In this document: piece after piece, positions 6,443 through 13,840 of the stretch
How the letters are laid out: the number at the start of each line of letters is the position of its first letter
Position numbering within the stretch: position 1 is the stretch's first letter
Assembly: GCA_947178195.1 (NCBI GenBank)
Contig: CAMWXM010000052.1
Span: 1-14,102, forward strand
Length of the DNA: 14,102 bases
Direction of reading: 5' to 3'
DNA from: an uncultured Ruminococcus sp.
Lineage (GTDB): Bacteria; Bacillota; Clostridia; Oscillospirales; Ruminococcaceae
Notes under the pieces: model-generated
Database searches by the model: none
What the model was told of the DNA's origin: nothing
Seen by the model: only the letters and a program-made list of their open reading frames with translations
Program-made: the position numbers and the translations under genes

Positions 6443-6547
6443 TAAGGAATCCATGGTTAATTCACAAAAAACGTTTTATCACCGAAATGAACTCATGAAA
6501 ATACGTTATCAAAAATTTAAAAGTAGGATTTAATCAGTATTTCCCTA
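6443..6547. mobile_element. MITE-like element, copy 2
   Basis: A diverged copy of the element at 4185-4290. The right end is TTTAATCAGTATTTCCCTAA (6530-6548; compare TTAATCAGCAGTTCCTTA in copy 1) and the left end TAAGGAATCCATGGTTAATT is an imperfect inverted match. Internal bases AAATACG and AATTT, then AAAAGT align in order with copy 1, so both are in the same orientation. No coding capacity. Confidence 0.5.
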
Positions 6548-6635
6548 ATAATCTAAGCAATCAGTTGAGGATGAAAAGTATTTGTCTCTTTATGCAAAAA
6601 AAATCATTAGTTTTACCAATTTATTTGTCAGTATA

Positions 6636-6664
6636 TTGAAAATTCATAGATTATGTGTTATAAT
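6636..6664 (+). promoter_or_regulatory. Consensus promoter of the restriction operon
   Basis: TTGAAA (6636-6641), a 17-bp spacer and a perfect TATAAT (6659-6664), with the first gene starting at 6698. The -10 box overlaps the in-frame upstream ATG at 6653, which argues that translation does not start there. Confidence 0.85.
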
Positions 6665-6697
6665 AATTATTATATACATTATTTATGGGGTGCTGAT

Positions 6698-7390
6698 ATG
6701 ACAATTGAACTTACAAAAGACGAACTTGAGCAGTGCAAGATGTTTTCACGTAAATGTGCAGAGAATCAACAATCAATTGAATTTGGTCAGTATGATACAG
6801 ATCCGCGTTCTCCTGAAGAAATATCCAGAGACAATTTAATTGGCAAGATTGCTGAGGTAGCATTCGCCAAAATGGTTCTTAGGGATTATAATCTCAAGAT
6901 TGAACTTGATTTTAATTATTATCCAAGAGGACAATGGGATAGTCAAGATACAATAATTAATGATTGGAAAATTGATGTCAAGGGTACACGTCAAGGCGGA
7001 AAATGGATGCTTATCGAATGGAATAAATTAAATTTTCGTCAAAAGCATAAAGATTTACCACATTTTTTTGTTATGGTCTCTGTATTTTGGGATAGAAAAA
7101 ACGATACTCCTAGCGGAAAAGTTGATTTAATTGGCGGTATATCTATACAAAGACTGAAAGAAGGCTGTAAAAAAGTTAAAACTTTGCCTAAAGGTACCCT
7201 ACTTCCAGAAATTAAAAGTAAAGTGAAACTTCAGGCCGATAATTTTGGCATTTTATTTGATAATTTAGAAAGGGATTGGAAATTAATGATTAATTACATA
7301 CTTGAAAATGATCCACCAAATCTTGATAATTACCCAAATCCATATACTAGAGAAACATATCGAAGTTTATTTCCAGATGATTACAGATAG
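6698..7390 (+). CDS. PD-(D/E)XK nuclease-like restriction component
   Basis: A 230-residue protein that opens the restriction operon. It has the layout of a PD-(D/E)XK nuclease: helix IGKIAEVAFAKMV with E53, an acidic strand near D71, then WKIDVKGT with D93 and K95, a typical catalytic DVK core. No separate DNA-recognition domain is obvious. ATG 6698 is chosen because the upstream ATG at 6653 overlaps the promoter -10 box; GGGGTG at 6687-6692 is the likely ribosome binding site. The mcrB-like gene follows after 15 nt. By position it could be the third restriction subunit of a BsuMI/LlaJI-like complex (BsuMI needs three such genes) or an independent endonuclease. The fold is inferred from motifs; the recognition site is unknown. 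Confidence 0.65.
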   Translation: MTIELTKDELEQCKMFSRKCAENQQSIEFGQYDTDPRSPEEISRDNLIGKIAEVAFAKMVLRDYNLKIELDFNYYPRGQWDSQDTIINDWKIDVKGTRQGGKWMLIEWNKLNFRQKHKDLPHFFVMVSVFWDRKNDTPSGKVDLIGGISIQRLKEGCKKVKTLPKGTLLPEIKSKVKLQADNFGILFDNLERDWKLMINYILENDPPNLDNYPNPYTRETYRSLFPDDYR

Positions 7391-7405
7391 TGAGGAGTTA
7401 CTTTT

Positions 7406-9196
7406 ATGAATTGCATAGATATAAATACACTTTCTAATAAAGAAAAGATGGCTTTAGTTTGCTTATATTATGCACAACTTAAAAACGAGGATGAGAAATA
7501 TAAACCATATAGTGAGAATTTGAAATTGCTTGCTGAAAAGTACAACTTTAAATTTAAAACTTTGCTGAATAATAAGGATGTGTACGATACACGATTTGAT
7601 AATGGGAGAGCAGGCTGGCATCAAGGGTCGATAGAAAGACACAATACATTTTTAAATGATATATTTGTTAAGTATAAAGATGTTCCACCGGATGATTTAG
7701 CCAAAGCAATTGAAAAAATTATAAACGAAGCAATGACAGAAGGAAACCCTTTCTACAGCATAAAAACAAAAGATTCTAAGACCGTGCAGGCAATTAGTAA
7801 CAGGGAGTCAAATGTTGAATTTGACGGACTAAATATTTTTCAGGATTCTTTAAAAAAAGGGCAACTTGTATTTATTGTATTTGGAGGAGATCGTCCACCT
7901 TGGGATACTGGATTGGCGGGTATGGGTATTATTAGTAAAGAACCCTATGCAATTGGCTATTCTGGGAAAAATTTTAAAATAAGAGTAGATATGAAGCTTC
8001 TGCTTGACAAAACAATAAAAAGAGAAGATTTAGTGCCATATGGAGATACCTATGGTATCATCGGTATTGCTCCTATTATCAAATGGGAGCCTAATCAGGC
8101 TATATCTCAGATGTCAGAAAAGAGTGCCATTGCCCTAATGAGAGCAATGCTTGAACTCAGTCCTAGTATTGAGAAGGACCTTGATAGTATTGTTGAAACT
8201 GATATGATGGAGCGTATCAAGGGTGTCACAACTAAGCTTGTACCAGTAAAAGTAAATTATAAGGAATCTATGTTCGAAAGTATTAAAGAGGCTGCAAACG
8301 AAGTAAAATATTCTGAAGACGATGCTTATGACTCATCGAAAGAGAATGCTGAAGAATATACTAAGGATGATTTTCTAAAGGATGTATTTATTACTCCTGA
8401 AGAATATGATATTTTGCGGGCTGTTCTTGAACATAAGAAGAATGTTATTTTACAAGGAGCTCCTGGTGTAGGTAAGACTTTTGTTGCAAAGAGGCTTGCG
8501 TATTCTATTCTCGGAAATAAATGCAATAACTGTATTAAAATGATTCAATTTCATCAGAGTTACAGCTATGAAGATTTTGTAACAGGATATAGGCCAATGG
8601 AAAGCGGCTTTTATTTAGCAGACGGACCGTTTTACTCATTTTGCAAACGAGCAGAGAATGACAGTAGACCATACTTTTTCATTATTGATGAAATCAATAG
8701 AGGGAATCTAAGCAAGATATTCGGAGAACTGCTGATGCTTATTGAGGCTGACAAGAGAAAAGAAACCATAAATATTTTATATAAAAATGAAGAATTCAGC
8801 ATTCCTGAAAATATGTATATTATTGGCATGATGAATACAGCTGATAGAGGATTGGCTATGATAGATTATGCTCTCAGAAGACGTTTTGCTTTCTATGAAA
8901 TGCTGCCAGCTTTCGACTCCGAAAAGTTTATAAAAAATTTGAACAGTTCGTGTGATAAAACAGCTAAACTAATCAAGTCAGTTAAAGAGCTTAATAAAAG
9001 TATTGTTTCTGATGACGCACTGGGCAGCGGATTCCAAATCGGTCATAGTTATTTCTGCATGAATAGACCTTTGACTGAGATTGACCTTAAGATTATTGTT
9101 GAGTATGAAATTATACCACTTATTAAAGAATATTGGTTTGATGAGCCCTCCAAAATTGAAGAATGGGAAACCGAACTGCGTGGGGCAATAAAATGA
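7406..9196 (+). CDS. mcrB: McrB-like AAA+ NTPase, restriction motor subunit
   Basis: A 596-residue protein whose C-terminal half is an McrB-type AAA+ domain: Walker A GAPGVGKT (351-358), Walker B IIDEINRGN (426-434), and MMNTADRGLAMIDYALRRRF (475-494), which holds the NTAD signature of the McrB group and the arginine-finger region. The N-terminal 150 residues are unassigned. Residues 150-250 (GQLVFIVFGGDRPPWDTGL onward) look like an EVE/PUA-type modified-base reader, a domain often fused to McrB. It should hydrolyse GTP or ATP as a hexamer, sense the DNA target and drive the McrC-like nuclease. GAGGAG at 7392-7397 sets the start. The next gene overlaps its stop by four bases. It is longer than E. 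coli McrB (459 aa) because of the N-terminal extension. LlaJI.R1/BsuMI YdiS-like function is the main alternative. Confidence 0.88.
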   Translation: MNCIDINTLSNKEKMALVCLYYAQLKNEDEKYKPYSENLKLLAEKYNFKFKTLLNNKDVYDTRFDNGRAGWHQGSIERHNTFLNDIFVKYKDVPPDDLAKAIEKIINEAMTEGNPFYSIKTKDSKTVQAISNRESNVEFDGLNIFQDSLKKGQLVFIVFGGDRPPWDTGLAGMGIISKEPYAIGYSGKNFKIRVDMKLLLDKTIKREDLVPYGDTYGIIGIAPIIKWEPNQAISQMSEKSAIALMRAMLELSPSIEKDLDSIVETDMMERIKGVTTKLVPVKVNYKESMFESIKEAANEVKYSEDDAYDSSKENAEEYTKDDFLKDVFITPEEYDILRAVLEHKKNVILQGAPGVGKTFVAKRLAYSILGNKCNNCIKMIQFHQSYSYEDFVTGYRPMESGFYLADGPFYSFCKRAENDSRPYFFIIDEINRGNLSKIFGELLMLIEADKRKETINILYKNEEFSIPENMYIIGMMNTADRGLAMIDYALRRRFAFYEMLPAFDSEKFIKNLNSSCDKTAKLIKSVKELNKSIVSDDALGSGFQIGHSYFCMNRPLTEIDLKIIVEYEIIPLIKEYWFDEPSKIEEWETELRGAIK

Positions 9197-10242
9197 TAGT
9201 GATAAAAAATGTGTACTATATGCTTGCATATGTATATCAAGTGCTTCGAGAAGACAGCTATGCATATCTGAGCAGTGAGGAATTTGACAACGCACAAAGT
9301 CTTTTAGCAACTATACTTTCTAAGGGATTGGCAAATCAAATAAAACACGGACTTGGCAGAGAATATATACTAAAAAACGAAATGCTGAATTCTCCAAGGG
9401 GAAAAATCAATATAGTCGATACGATGAAAAAAACATTATCTTCGAAAAAAGTGTCCTGCGAATGTGATGAGTTTTCCGAAAATTCATACTTTAACCGTAT
9501 ATTAAAAACGACAGCCGAAATAATGGTTAAATCCAATGATGTTGATATCAGCATAAGGCAATCTCTGAAAAAATCTCTTCTTTTTCTTCAGCGAGTTGAC
9601 AGTATTCCTCTAAGGGAAATCAGGTGGAATTCTCTTGTCTATAATCGCAATACGGTTTCATACAAAATGTTGTTAAACATTTGTTATCTGATAATTAATG
9701 GTTTATTGTTGTCCCAGGATAATGCTGAAATTAAATTTGCAAACTTCCTTAATGAGAAACAAATGTATAATCTTTATGAAAAGTTTATTCTTGAGTATTA
9801 TAAACACCATTACCCATGCTTAAATCCATCAGCTAACAAAATACCATGGCAGACAGATGATAATATCATAGATTTTCTTCCTGAAATGCGCTCTGATGTA
9901 ACGCTTAAGTATGAAGATAAGGTACTGATTATTGATGCTAAGTATTACGAAAAAAGTATGCAGACATATTTCGGAAAGAGAACTATACATTCAAATAATC
10001 TTTATCAGATATTTGCATATGTTAAAAATCGAGATACAACGAACAGCGGAAAAGTGAATGGAATGCTTTTATATGCTAAGACTAATGAAGATATTGCTCC
10101 TAATTTTACGTATAGGCTTAGCGGGAATATCATAAAAGTTTCAACTTTGGATCTTAACATACCTTTCAAGGAGATTTCATCACAACTCGACAGTATAGTG
10201 TGCAACTGGAATGAAGAATTAAAGAACTGCAGAATACATTAA
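9193..10242 (+). CDS. mcrC: McrC-like nuclease subunit
   Basis: A 349-residue protein, close to the size of E. coli McrC (348). The C-terminal half has the McrC nuclease pattern: YEKFILEYY (195-203), MRSDVTL with D235, the core IIDAKYY with D248 and K250, and LYQIFAY (270-276) with the family's conserved Q and Y. It cuts DNA when driven by the McrB-like motor. ATG 9193 overlaps the mcrB stop as ATGA (9193-9196), indicating translational coupling and a fixed ratio of subunits; an in-frame ATG at 9163 lies inside mcrB and is less likely. The vsr gene starts 12 nt after its stop. The family is clear; whether it targets methylated DNA (type IV) or an unmethylated site (LlaJI/BsuMI style) cannot be read from sequence. 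Confidence 0.88.
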   Translation: MIVIKNVYYMLAYVYQVLREDSYAYLSSEEFDNAQSLLATILSKGLANQIKHGLGREYILKNEMLNSPRGKINIVDTMKKTLSSKKVSCECDEFSENSYFNRILKTTAEIMVKSNDVDISIRQSLKKSLLFLQRVDSIPLREIRWNSLVYNRNTVSYKMLLNICYLIINGLLLSQDNAEIKFANFLNEKQMYNLYEKFILEYYKHHYPCLNPSANKIPWQTDDNIIDFLPEMRSDVTLKYEDKVLIIDAKYYEKSMQTYFGKRTIHSNNLYQIFAYVKNRDTTNSGKVNGMLLYAKTNEDIAPNFTYRLSGNIIKVSTLDLNIPFKEISSQLDSIVCNWNEELKNCRIH

Positions 10243-10254
10243 AGAGGATAACCT

Positions 10255-10680
10255 ATGGATAATCATGATGCAAAGACACGAAGCTACAATATGTCAAGAA
10301 TTCGAAGTACCAATACTAAACCTGAAGAAATCGTAAGGAAGTACTTATTTTCCAAAGGTCTCAGGTATAGAAAAAATGTAAAGAAACTGCCGGGAACACC
10401 TGATATTGTTCTGAAAAAGTATAAAACAGTTGTTTTTGTGAATGGATGTTTTTGGCATAAGCATGATGAATGCTCTAGGTTTGTATGGCCTTCTAGCAAT
10501 ATTGAGTACTGGCATAAAAAGATCACAGGAAATGTCAGAAGGGATAAAGCAAATTATGAAAAGCTCAGAAATTTGGGTTGGAATGTTGTGGTTGTGTGGG
10601 AGTGTCAGCTAAAAAAATCTATTCGTAATTCTGCTTTAGAACAACTATATATACAGATTACTTCTGTTAAGGAGATTTAA
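10255..10680 (+). CDS. vsr: Very short patch repair (Vsr) mismatch endonuclease
   Basis: A 141-residue Vsr protein. It nicks 5' of the T in T:G mismatches that arise when 5-methylcytosine deaminates, and so protects methyltransferase sites from C-to-T mutation. The family pattern is complete: MSRIRSTNTKPE near the N-terminus, GTPDIVL with the catalytic aspartate D50, GCFWHKHDEC (64-73) with H68, H70 and Cys residues of the zinc/active-site cluster, W86 in EYWHKKI, and VVWEC (113-117). Length fits the family (E. coli Vsr, 156). AGAGG at 10243-10247 supports the start. Its presence implies that the nearby methyltransferase makes 5mC. The PLD-nuclease gene starts one base after its stop. Confidence 0.95.
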   Translation: MDNHDAKTRSYNMSRIRSTNTKPEEIVRKYLFSKGLRYRKNVKKLPGTPDIVLKKYKTVVFVNGCFWHKHDECSRFVWPSSNIEYWHKKITGNVRRDKANYEKLRNLGWNVVVVWECQLKKSIRNSALEQLYIQITSVKEI

Positions 10681-10681
10681 A

Positions 10682-11638
10682 ATGTACTATGACGAACTGA
10701 AAAACAAAGTTTTTTTCGAACCTTTAGGGCAGGATGTTAACCAGCTATATATAATATCAGGCTATGCAACTCCTAATATGGCATCTTGGTTAATAAAAAA
10801 CATAAAGCGCAGTACAGAAAAGTCTATTGATATCCATCTTATTGTAGGTATGGTTCCGTATGATGGTTTGAGTGTTCCCATACATAATGGCTTTGTTGAA
10901 CTTATGACAAAAGAATTGCCTGCTGGAGTAAATTCATTTACTTGTTCATATGTTTTTGAAGGTTCACCTGTTCACTCTAAAGTTTACATATGGTCAAAAG
11001 ACGGCAAGCCAGTGTATGCTTTTTCTGGATCAGCCAACTTTACTCAGCCTGCTTTCAGCAGTAATCGCAGAGAGGTGATTTTTAGATGTAATCCTGAACA
11101 GGCTATGGAATATTTTAATCGCATTGAAAGTGACTGTATATACTGTAATCATGCGGAGGTTGAAGAATACATAATACTTTATCCAGTTCACACCATACTA
11201 GATCGCGAGAATAAGACGATTAGCCCTGTTGAATCGGCCGGCATACCATCTGTTACACTGTCCCTTCTTGCGAGAGGCGGTGAAACAGGCAGGAAGTCAG
11301 GTCTAAACTGGGGTCAGAGAAAGAGAAGAAATCCAAATGAGGCCTACATTCCATTGCCTGCTAAAATAGCCCGCAGTGGTTTCTTTCCACTGGAAGAAAC
11401 ACACTTTACTGTCGTGACCGATGATGGTCATAATTTAATTCTTCGTGTTGAACAAGAAAATAACAAGGCAATAACAACGCCGTTAAGCAATGCTCAACTT
11501 GGTGAATATTTCAGAAATCGTCTTGGTTTAGCTAACGGAGAATATGTTTGGAAGCAGAATTTGCTTAATTATGGCCGCACAGATGTTACTTTCTATAAGC
11601 TTGATGATGAGCAATACTATATGGATTTTTCTGTATAG
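10682..11638 (+). CDS. NgoFVII-type PLD-fold restriction endonuclease
   Basis: A 318-residue restriction enzyme of the phospholipase-D nuclease fold. The catalytic motif is VHSKVYIW (H98, K100) with SGSAN (115-119) and NRREVIF (E131) downstream, in the HxK...N...E order. Such enzymes act as dimers and usually need no metal. The C-terminal region (about 195-318), with SGLNWGQRKRRNPNEAYIPL, matches the NgoFVII family DNA-recognition part as I remember it. A start directly after the vsr stop, with AAGGAG just upstream, indicates coupling. It is the last gene of the operon and ends before a terminator shared with the convergent methyltransferase. By family it is a good candidate partner for that 5mC enzyme (NgoFVII itself cuts a GC-rich site), but specificity here is unknown. 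Confidence 0.85.
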   Translation: MYYDELKNKVFFEPLGQDVNQLYIISGYATPNMASWLIKNIKRSTEKSIDIHLIVGMVPYDGLSVPIHNGFVELMTKELPAGVNSFTCSYVFEGSPVHSKVYIWSKDGKPVYAFSGSANFTQPAFSSNRREVIFRCNPEQAMEYFNRIESDCIYCNHAEVEEYIILYPVHTILDRENKTISPVESAGIPSVTLSLLARGGETGRKSGLNWGQRKRRNPNEAYIPLPAKIARSGFFPLEETHFTVVTDDGHNLILRVEQENNKAITTPLSNAQLGEYFRNRLGLANGEYVWKQNLLNYGRTDVTFYKLDDEQYYMDFSV

Positions 11639-11657
11639 TGTTTACATAAACATGAAG

Positions 11658-11688
11658 TCCCAGACCTTGTATAAAACCTGGGGTTTTT
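11658..11688. terminator. Convergent terminator between PLD nuclease and methyltransferase
   Basis: A stem TCCCAG / CTGGGG (11658-11663 with 11678-11683) with an A/T loop, followed by TTTTT at 11684-11688 on the plus strand. It lies in the 52-nt gap between two converging genes. Confidence 0.6.
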
Positions 11689-11690
11689 GC

Positions 11691-12752
11691 TTATTCGTTT
11701 ATATTAGGTTCAATACTATCATAGGAAATGCCTGCAAAGCTTTTCAGCACGGCTTCGAAAATAATTTTAGCTCCTCTGCAGGGTACAGCCATTCCAATCT
11801 GTTTTCGAACACTTTCTTTACTGCCTATGAACTCATAAGTATCATCAAAAGTCTGCAACCGTGCTCTTTCTCTGTTGGTTAGAGCTCGTGGTTCGCTCCA
11901 GTGGTAAATGTGTGTGCCCCCTCCGCCACTTCCGGTAACAGTATAAGCTGGTTTTTGGGGATCAAGCCGTTTGTAAATCTGACTTATTTTAGCTCCTTTT
12001 ACATTGAGCTGTAGCTCTGGTGGCAGGTTAGCTGTAAAAGCATTTTGTCCCGGCTGAATATGTTTAAGACGCTCAACCACAGTTGCAGATTGATTTGTTC
12101 TTTCATTGTTTGGAGCATCCTTAGGTATCGGCGGCTCTTCTATAGCTTTTCTACATGTGTTATCAATTCCTGAATATGATGCAGGTGACGGAACTCTATA
12201 AGTAACATCAATATCATTTCTTATCCCTATAATGATAATTCTGTGTCGGGCCTGTGGGATACCATATTCCTCAAATTTATAAAGGTGTGGTGTAATAGTA
12301 TAACCCTGTGAACCTGCATTTTTTAGTTCATCTAGTATCTTTGCAAAAGCTTTTCCATCATTTGCATTGCGAAGTCCGCCGACATTTTCTGCCAAAAACC
12401 ACTGAGGTTCGAATAAGTTAAGCGCTTTAATTCCATATGAATATAGCGGTCCATATACACCATTCATTCCCTTTTGTTCCCCAACCACGCTGTAATCATT
12501 GCAGGGGAAACCAAATGCCAATGCATCAATTTGTACTAACTTTGACATATCAAACTTTCGTACATCTTCACAGTAAACTGATTTAGGATCATTAGGACAA
12601 ATGTTATGTCTGTATGTATCACATGTATCTTTATCATAATCGTTAGCCCATTGATGTTTAATAACATAACTTTTGTCTTCAATATTAGCATTAGTAGCAC
12701 CCCAGGCTATTCCTCCAGGTCCACAGAAAAGTTCTCCAAGTCTAAAAATCAT
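11691..12752 (-). CDS. DNA (cytosine-5-)-methyltransferase
   Basis: A 353-residue modification enzyme that transfers a methyl group from SAM to cytosine C5. All key motifs are in order: motif I ELFCGPGGIAWG (7-18), motif IV GFPCNDYS with catalytic C84 (81-88), motif VI ENV (122-124), motif VIII QARHRIIIIG (167-176), motif IX RERARLQTF (294-302) and motif X QIGMAVP (318-324). The target-recognition region lies between VIII and IX, about 180-290. ATG 12752 is preferred because the longer GTG start at 12770 sits over the ribosome binding site AGGAG. It lies 14 nt after the Xre gene in the same operon and converges on the restriction operon. The paired nuclease may be the PLD enzyme, the McrBC-like complex or both. 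Confidence 0.95.
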   Translation of the reverse strand: MIFRLGELFCGPGGIAWGATNANIEDKSYVIKHQWANDYDKDTCDTYRHNICPNDPKSVYCEDVRKFDMSKLVQIDALAFGFPCNDYSVVGEQKGMNGVYGPLYSYGIKALNLFEPQWFLAENVGGLRNANDGKAFAKILDELKNAGSQGYTITPHLYKFEEYGIPQARHRIIIIGIRNDIDVTYRVPSPASYSGIDNTCRKAIEEPPIPKDAPNNERTNQSATVVERLKHIQPGQNAFTANLPPELQLNVKGAKISQIYKRLDPQKPAYTVTGSGGGGTHIYHWSEPRALTNRERARLQTFDDTYEFIGSKESVRKQIGMAVPCRGAKIIFEAVLKSFAGISYDSIEPNINE

Positions 12753-12766
12753 ATCTGTTACTCCTT

Positions 12767-13093
12767 TCACTGTTGCTTTGAAATAATATAATCAATTTGA
12801 TTTTGGATATGTTTTATATCCTCATCGGTAAGCTGATCAATGCCATGGAAAATCTGTGGGCATATATTCAAATCATCGTAGGTCATATACCCTGCTCTGA
12901 TAAATAAATCGACTATACTAAGTTGATATAAATTTGCTAATTTCTTGAGCATTACAGGTGAGGGTTCTTCATAATTATTATTTTCAAGTTTACTAAGTCT
13001 TGAATCTGTTATACCCGTTACATTATATACGGCATTAAGACTCAAATTATTTTCTTCACGCACATTCCGAAGGTAAGTGCCTAATGAATTCAT
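12767..13093 (-). CDS. Xre-family regulator of the methyltransferase operon
   Basis: A 108-residue protein with an N-terminal lambda-repressor-type HTH at about residues 4-60: LGTYLRNVREENNLSLNAVY, then GITDSRLSKLEN and PSPVMLKKLANLYQLSIVDL. A C-terminal helical segment (DEDIKHIQNQIDYIISKQQ, from 91) probably dimerises. ATG 13093 is chosen because GAGGTG lies just upstream; the longer frame to 13141 would run through the promoter. It is the first gene of the xre-methyltransferase operon. Two palindromic sites upstream, one covering its -35 box, suggest autorepression and so a brake on methyltransferase level, like a controller (C) protein. This role is inferred from position and operators; an element repressor is the alternative. 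Confidence 0.88.
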   Translation of the reverse strand: MNSLGTYLRNVREENNLSLNAVYNVTGITDSRLSKLENNNYEEPSPVMLKKLANLYQLSIVDLFIRAGYMTYDDLNICPQIFHGIDQLTDEDIKHIQNQIDYIISKQQ

Positions 13094-13112
13094 TTCTATC
13101 ACCTCAATTAAT

Positions 13113-13141
13113 ATTATAACACATTTGCTGCAATATTGCAA
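13113..13141 (-). promoter_or_regulatory. Promoter of the xre-methyltransferase operon
   Basis: Read on the minus strand: -35 TTGCAA (13141-13136), a 17-bp spacer and a perfect -10 TATAAT (13118-13113), with the first start codon at 13093. The -35 box lies inside an operator-like palindrome. Confidence 0.85.
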
Positions 13142-13174
13142 GTAGTTTCAAAATAATGCTGCAATTTTGCAGCA
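13126..13174. promoter_or_regulatory. Twin palindromic operators over the xre promoter
   Basis: Site 2 (13157-13174) is a perfect palindrome TGCTGCAA-TT-TTGCAGCA. Site 1 (13126-13143) has the same left arm TGCTGCAA, a TA spacer and an imperfect right arm TTGCAAGT, and it covers the -35 box. Their centres are 31 bp apart, about three helical turns, so two dimers would sit on one face of the DNA. This is consistent with graded autoregulation by the Xre protein; binding is inferred. Confidence 0.75.
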
Positions 13175-13227
13175 TTTTACTCCTGTCTTATTTTTATGAA
13201 TATTAGTTTCAATTAAAATATGAGTAA

Positions 13228-13449
13228 GGTATTCACCATAGTATGTTGAGAAAAGGTAATTGCCTTGACAATGCCTGTACATAAAATTTCTTTAGCTTGT
13301 TGAAAACAGAATTTCTTTACTTGCAGGAGTTTGAGTCTGTTGAGCATTTCATTACTCAACTGTACACTTATATTGATTGGTACAACAAGCGCATCAAGCT
13401 TAAGCTTGATGGCTTGTCCCTCATTGAATATAGGTTCAAGGTTGCATAA
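13228..13449 (+). pseudogene. 3' fragment of an IS3-family transposase (orfB)
   Basis: A single frame reads HHSMLRKGNCLDNACT-stop-NFFSLLKTEFLYLQEFESVEHF and continues as YIDWYNKRIKLKLDGLSLIEYRF to a TAA at 13447-13449. These are hallmark C-terminal motifs of IS3-family DDE transposases (RKGNCLDNA, SLLKTE, YIDxYNxxRIKLKL, SxxEYR). An in-frame TAA at 13282-13284 stands where the family usually has ENFF with the catalytic glutamate, and another stop lies at 13225-13227. The 5' two-thirds of the gene is absent, so it is inactive. A hairpin AACCAAGA/TCTTGGTT (13457-13476) followed by GTTTTG probably terminated the IS transcript. Confidence 0.85.
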
Positions 13450-13498
13450 CAAAAGTAACCAAGACTTTTCTTGGTTGTTTTGTACAATTTTTTGCTTC

Positions 13499-13639
13499 AG
13501 ACTGTCCGAAAACTCATTGTTACTTGTGAATTTTGCACAAATATCTAATTATATTTAAGACCTTTCAAAGATTTTATAATCGTTTTTACACTAATTTTTT
13601 GTGCAATTTGATAGTCCGACTTTAGTTTTCGGACAGTCT
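13499..13639. mobile_element. 141-bp element with perfect 16-bp terminal inverted repeats
   Basis: AGACTGTCCGAAAACT (13499-13514) returns as its exact reverse complement AGTTTTCGGACAGTCT (13624-13639). Further dyad structure lies within (TTTTGCACAAA near 13532 against TTTTTTGTGCAA near 13596). There is no coding capacity. It sits just downstream of the transposase remnant, before a segment (about 13652-13678, GACTTTTTGGGGGCAGTTC) that looks like an IS3-type right end. It may be a MITE inserted in the dying IS, or an IS terminal segment. Confidence 0.6.
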
Positions 13640-13777
13640 CGCTTATAACTTTGTCTGACTTTTTGGGGGCAGTTCATAAATCCTGCTCCTTATTTGATTT
13701 TTATAAATAAACTTTTTGGCAATCGTAAAACACGATATCGAAGTCTGCTATATCATGTTCGCATTGGTGAATCTGTA

Positions 13778-13808
13778 TCAGGCTGTCAGAAAATCTCTGA
13801 CGGTCTGA
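13778..13808. repeat. Imperfect 13-bp hairpin
   Basis: TCAGGCTGTCAGA (13778-13790) and TCTGACGGTCTGA (13796-13808) form a stem with 11 Watson-Crick pairs of 13; the other two can be wobbles on one strand. No T-run follows. It belongs to no visible gene and may be insertion-sequence debris. Confidence 0.5.
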
Positions 13809-13840
13809 TTTAGTGCACTTTTACGAGCATATTTTATCTA

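Noticed and set aside
6653..6697. Longer N-terminus of the PD-(D/E)XK protein from ATG 6653
   Set aside because: This ATG overlaps the -10 box of a consensus promoter and has no ribosome binding site; ATG 6698 is preferred.
9163..9192. Longer McrC starting at ATG 9163
   Set aside because: It lies inside the mcrB coding end; the ATGA overlap at 9193-9196 is the usual coupling arrangement and the shorter protein matches McrC length.
11544..11882. Plus-strand frame spanning the PLD nuclease end and the methyltransferase end
   Set aside because: It overlaps two well-supported genes in another frame or strand and crosses a terminator.
12753..12770. Methyltransferase start at GTG 12770
   Set aside because: The codon sits over the AGGAG ribosome binding site that serves ATG 12752.
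13094..13141. Xre regulator extended to 13141
   Set aside because: The extension would run through the promoter and operator; ATG 13093 has a good ribosome binding site.
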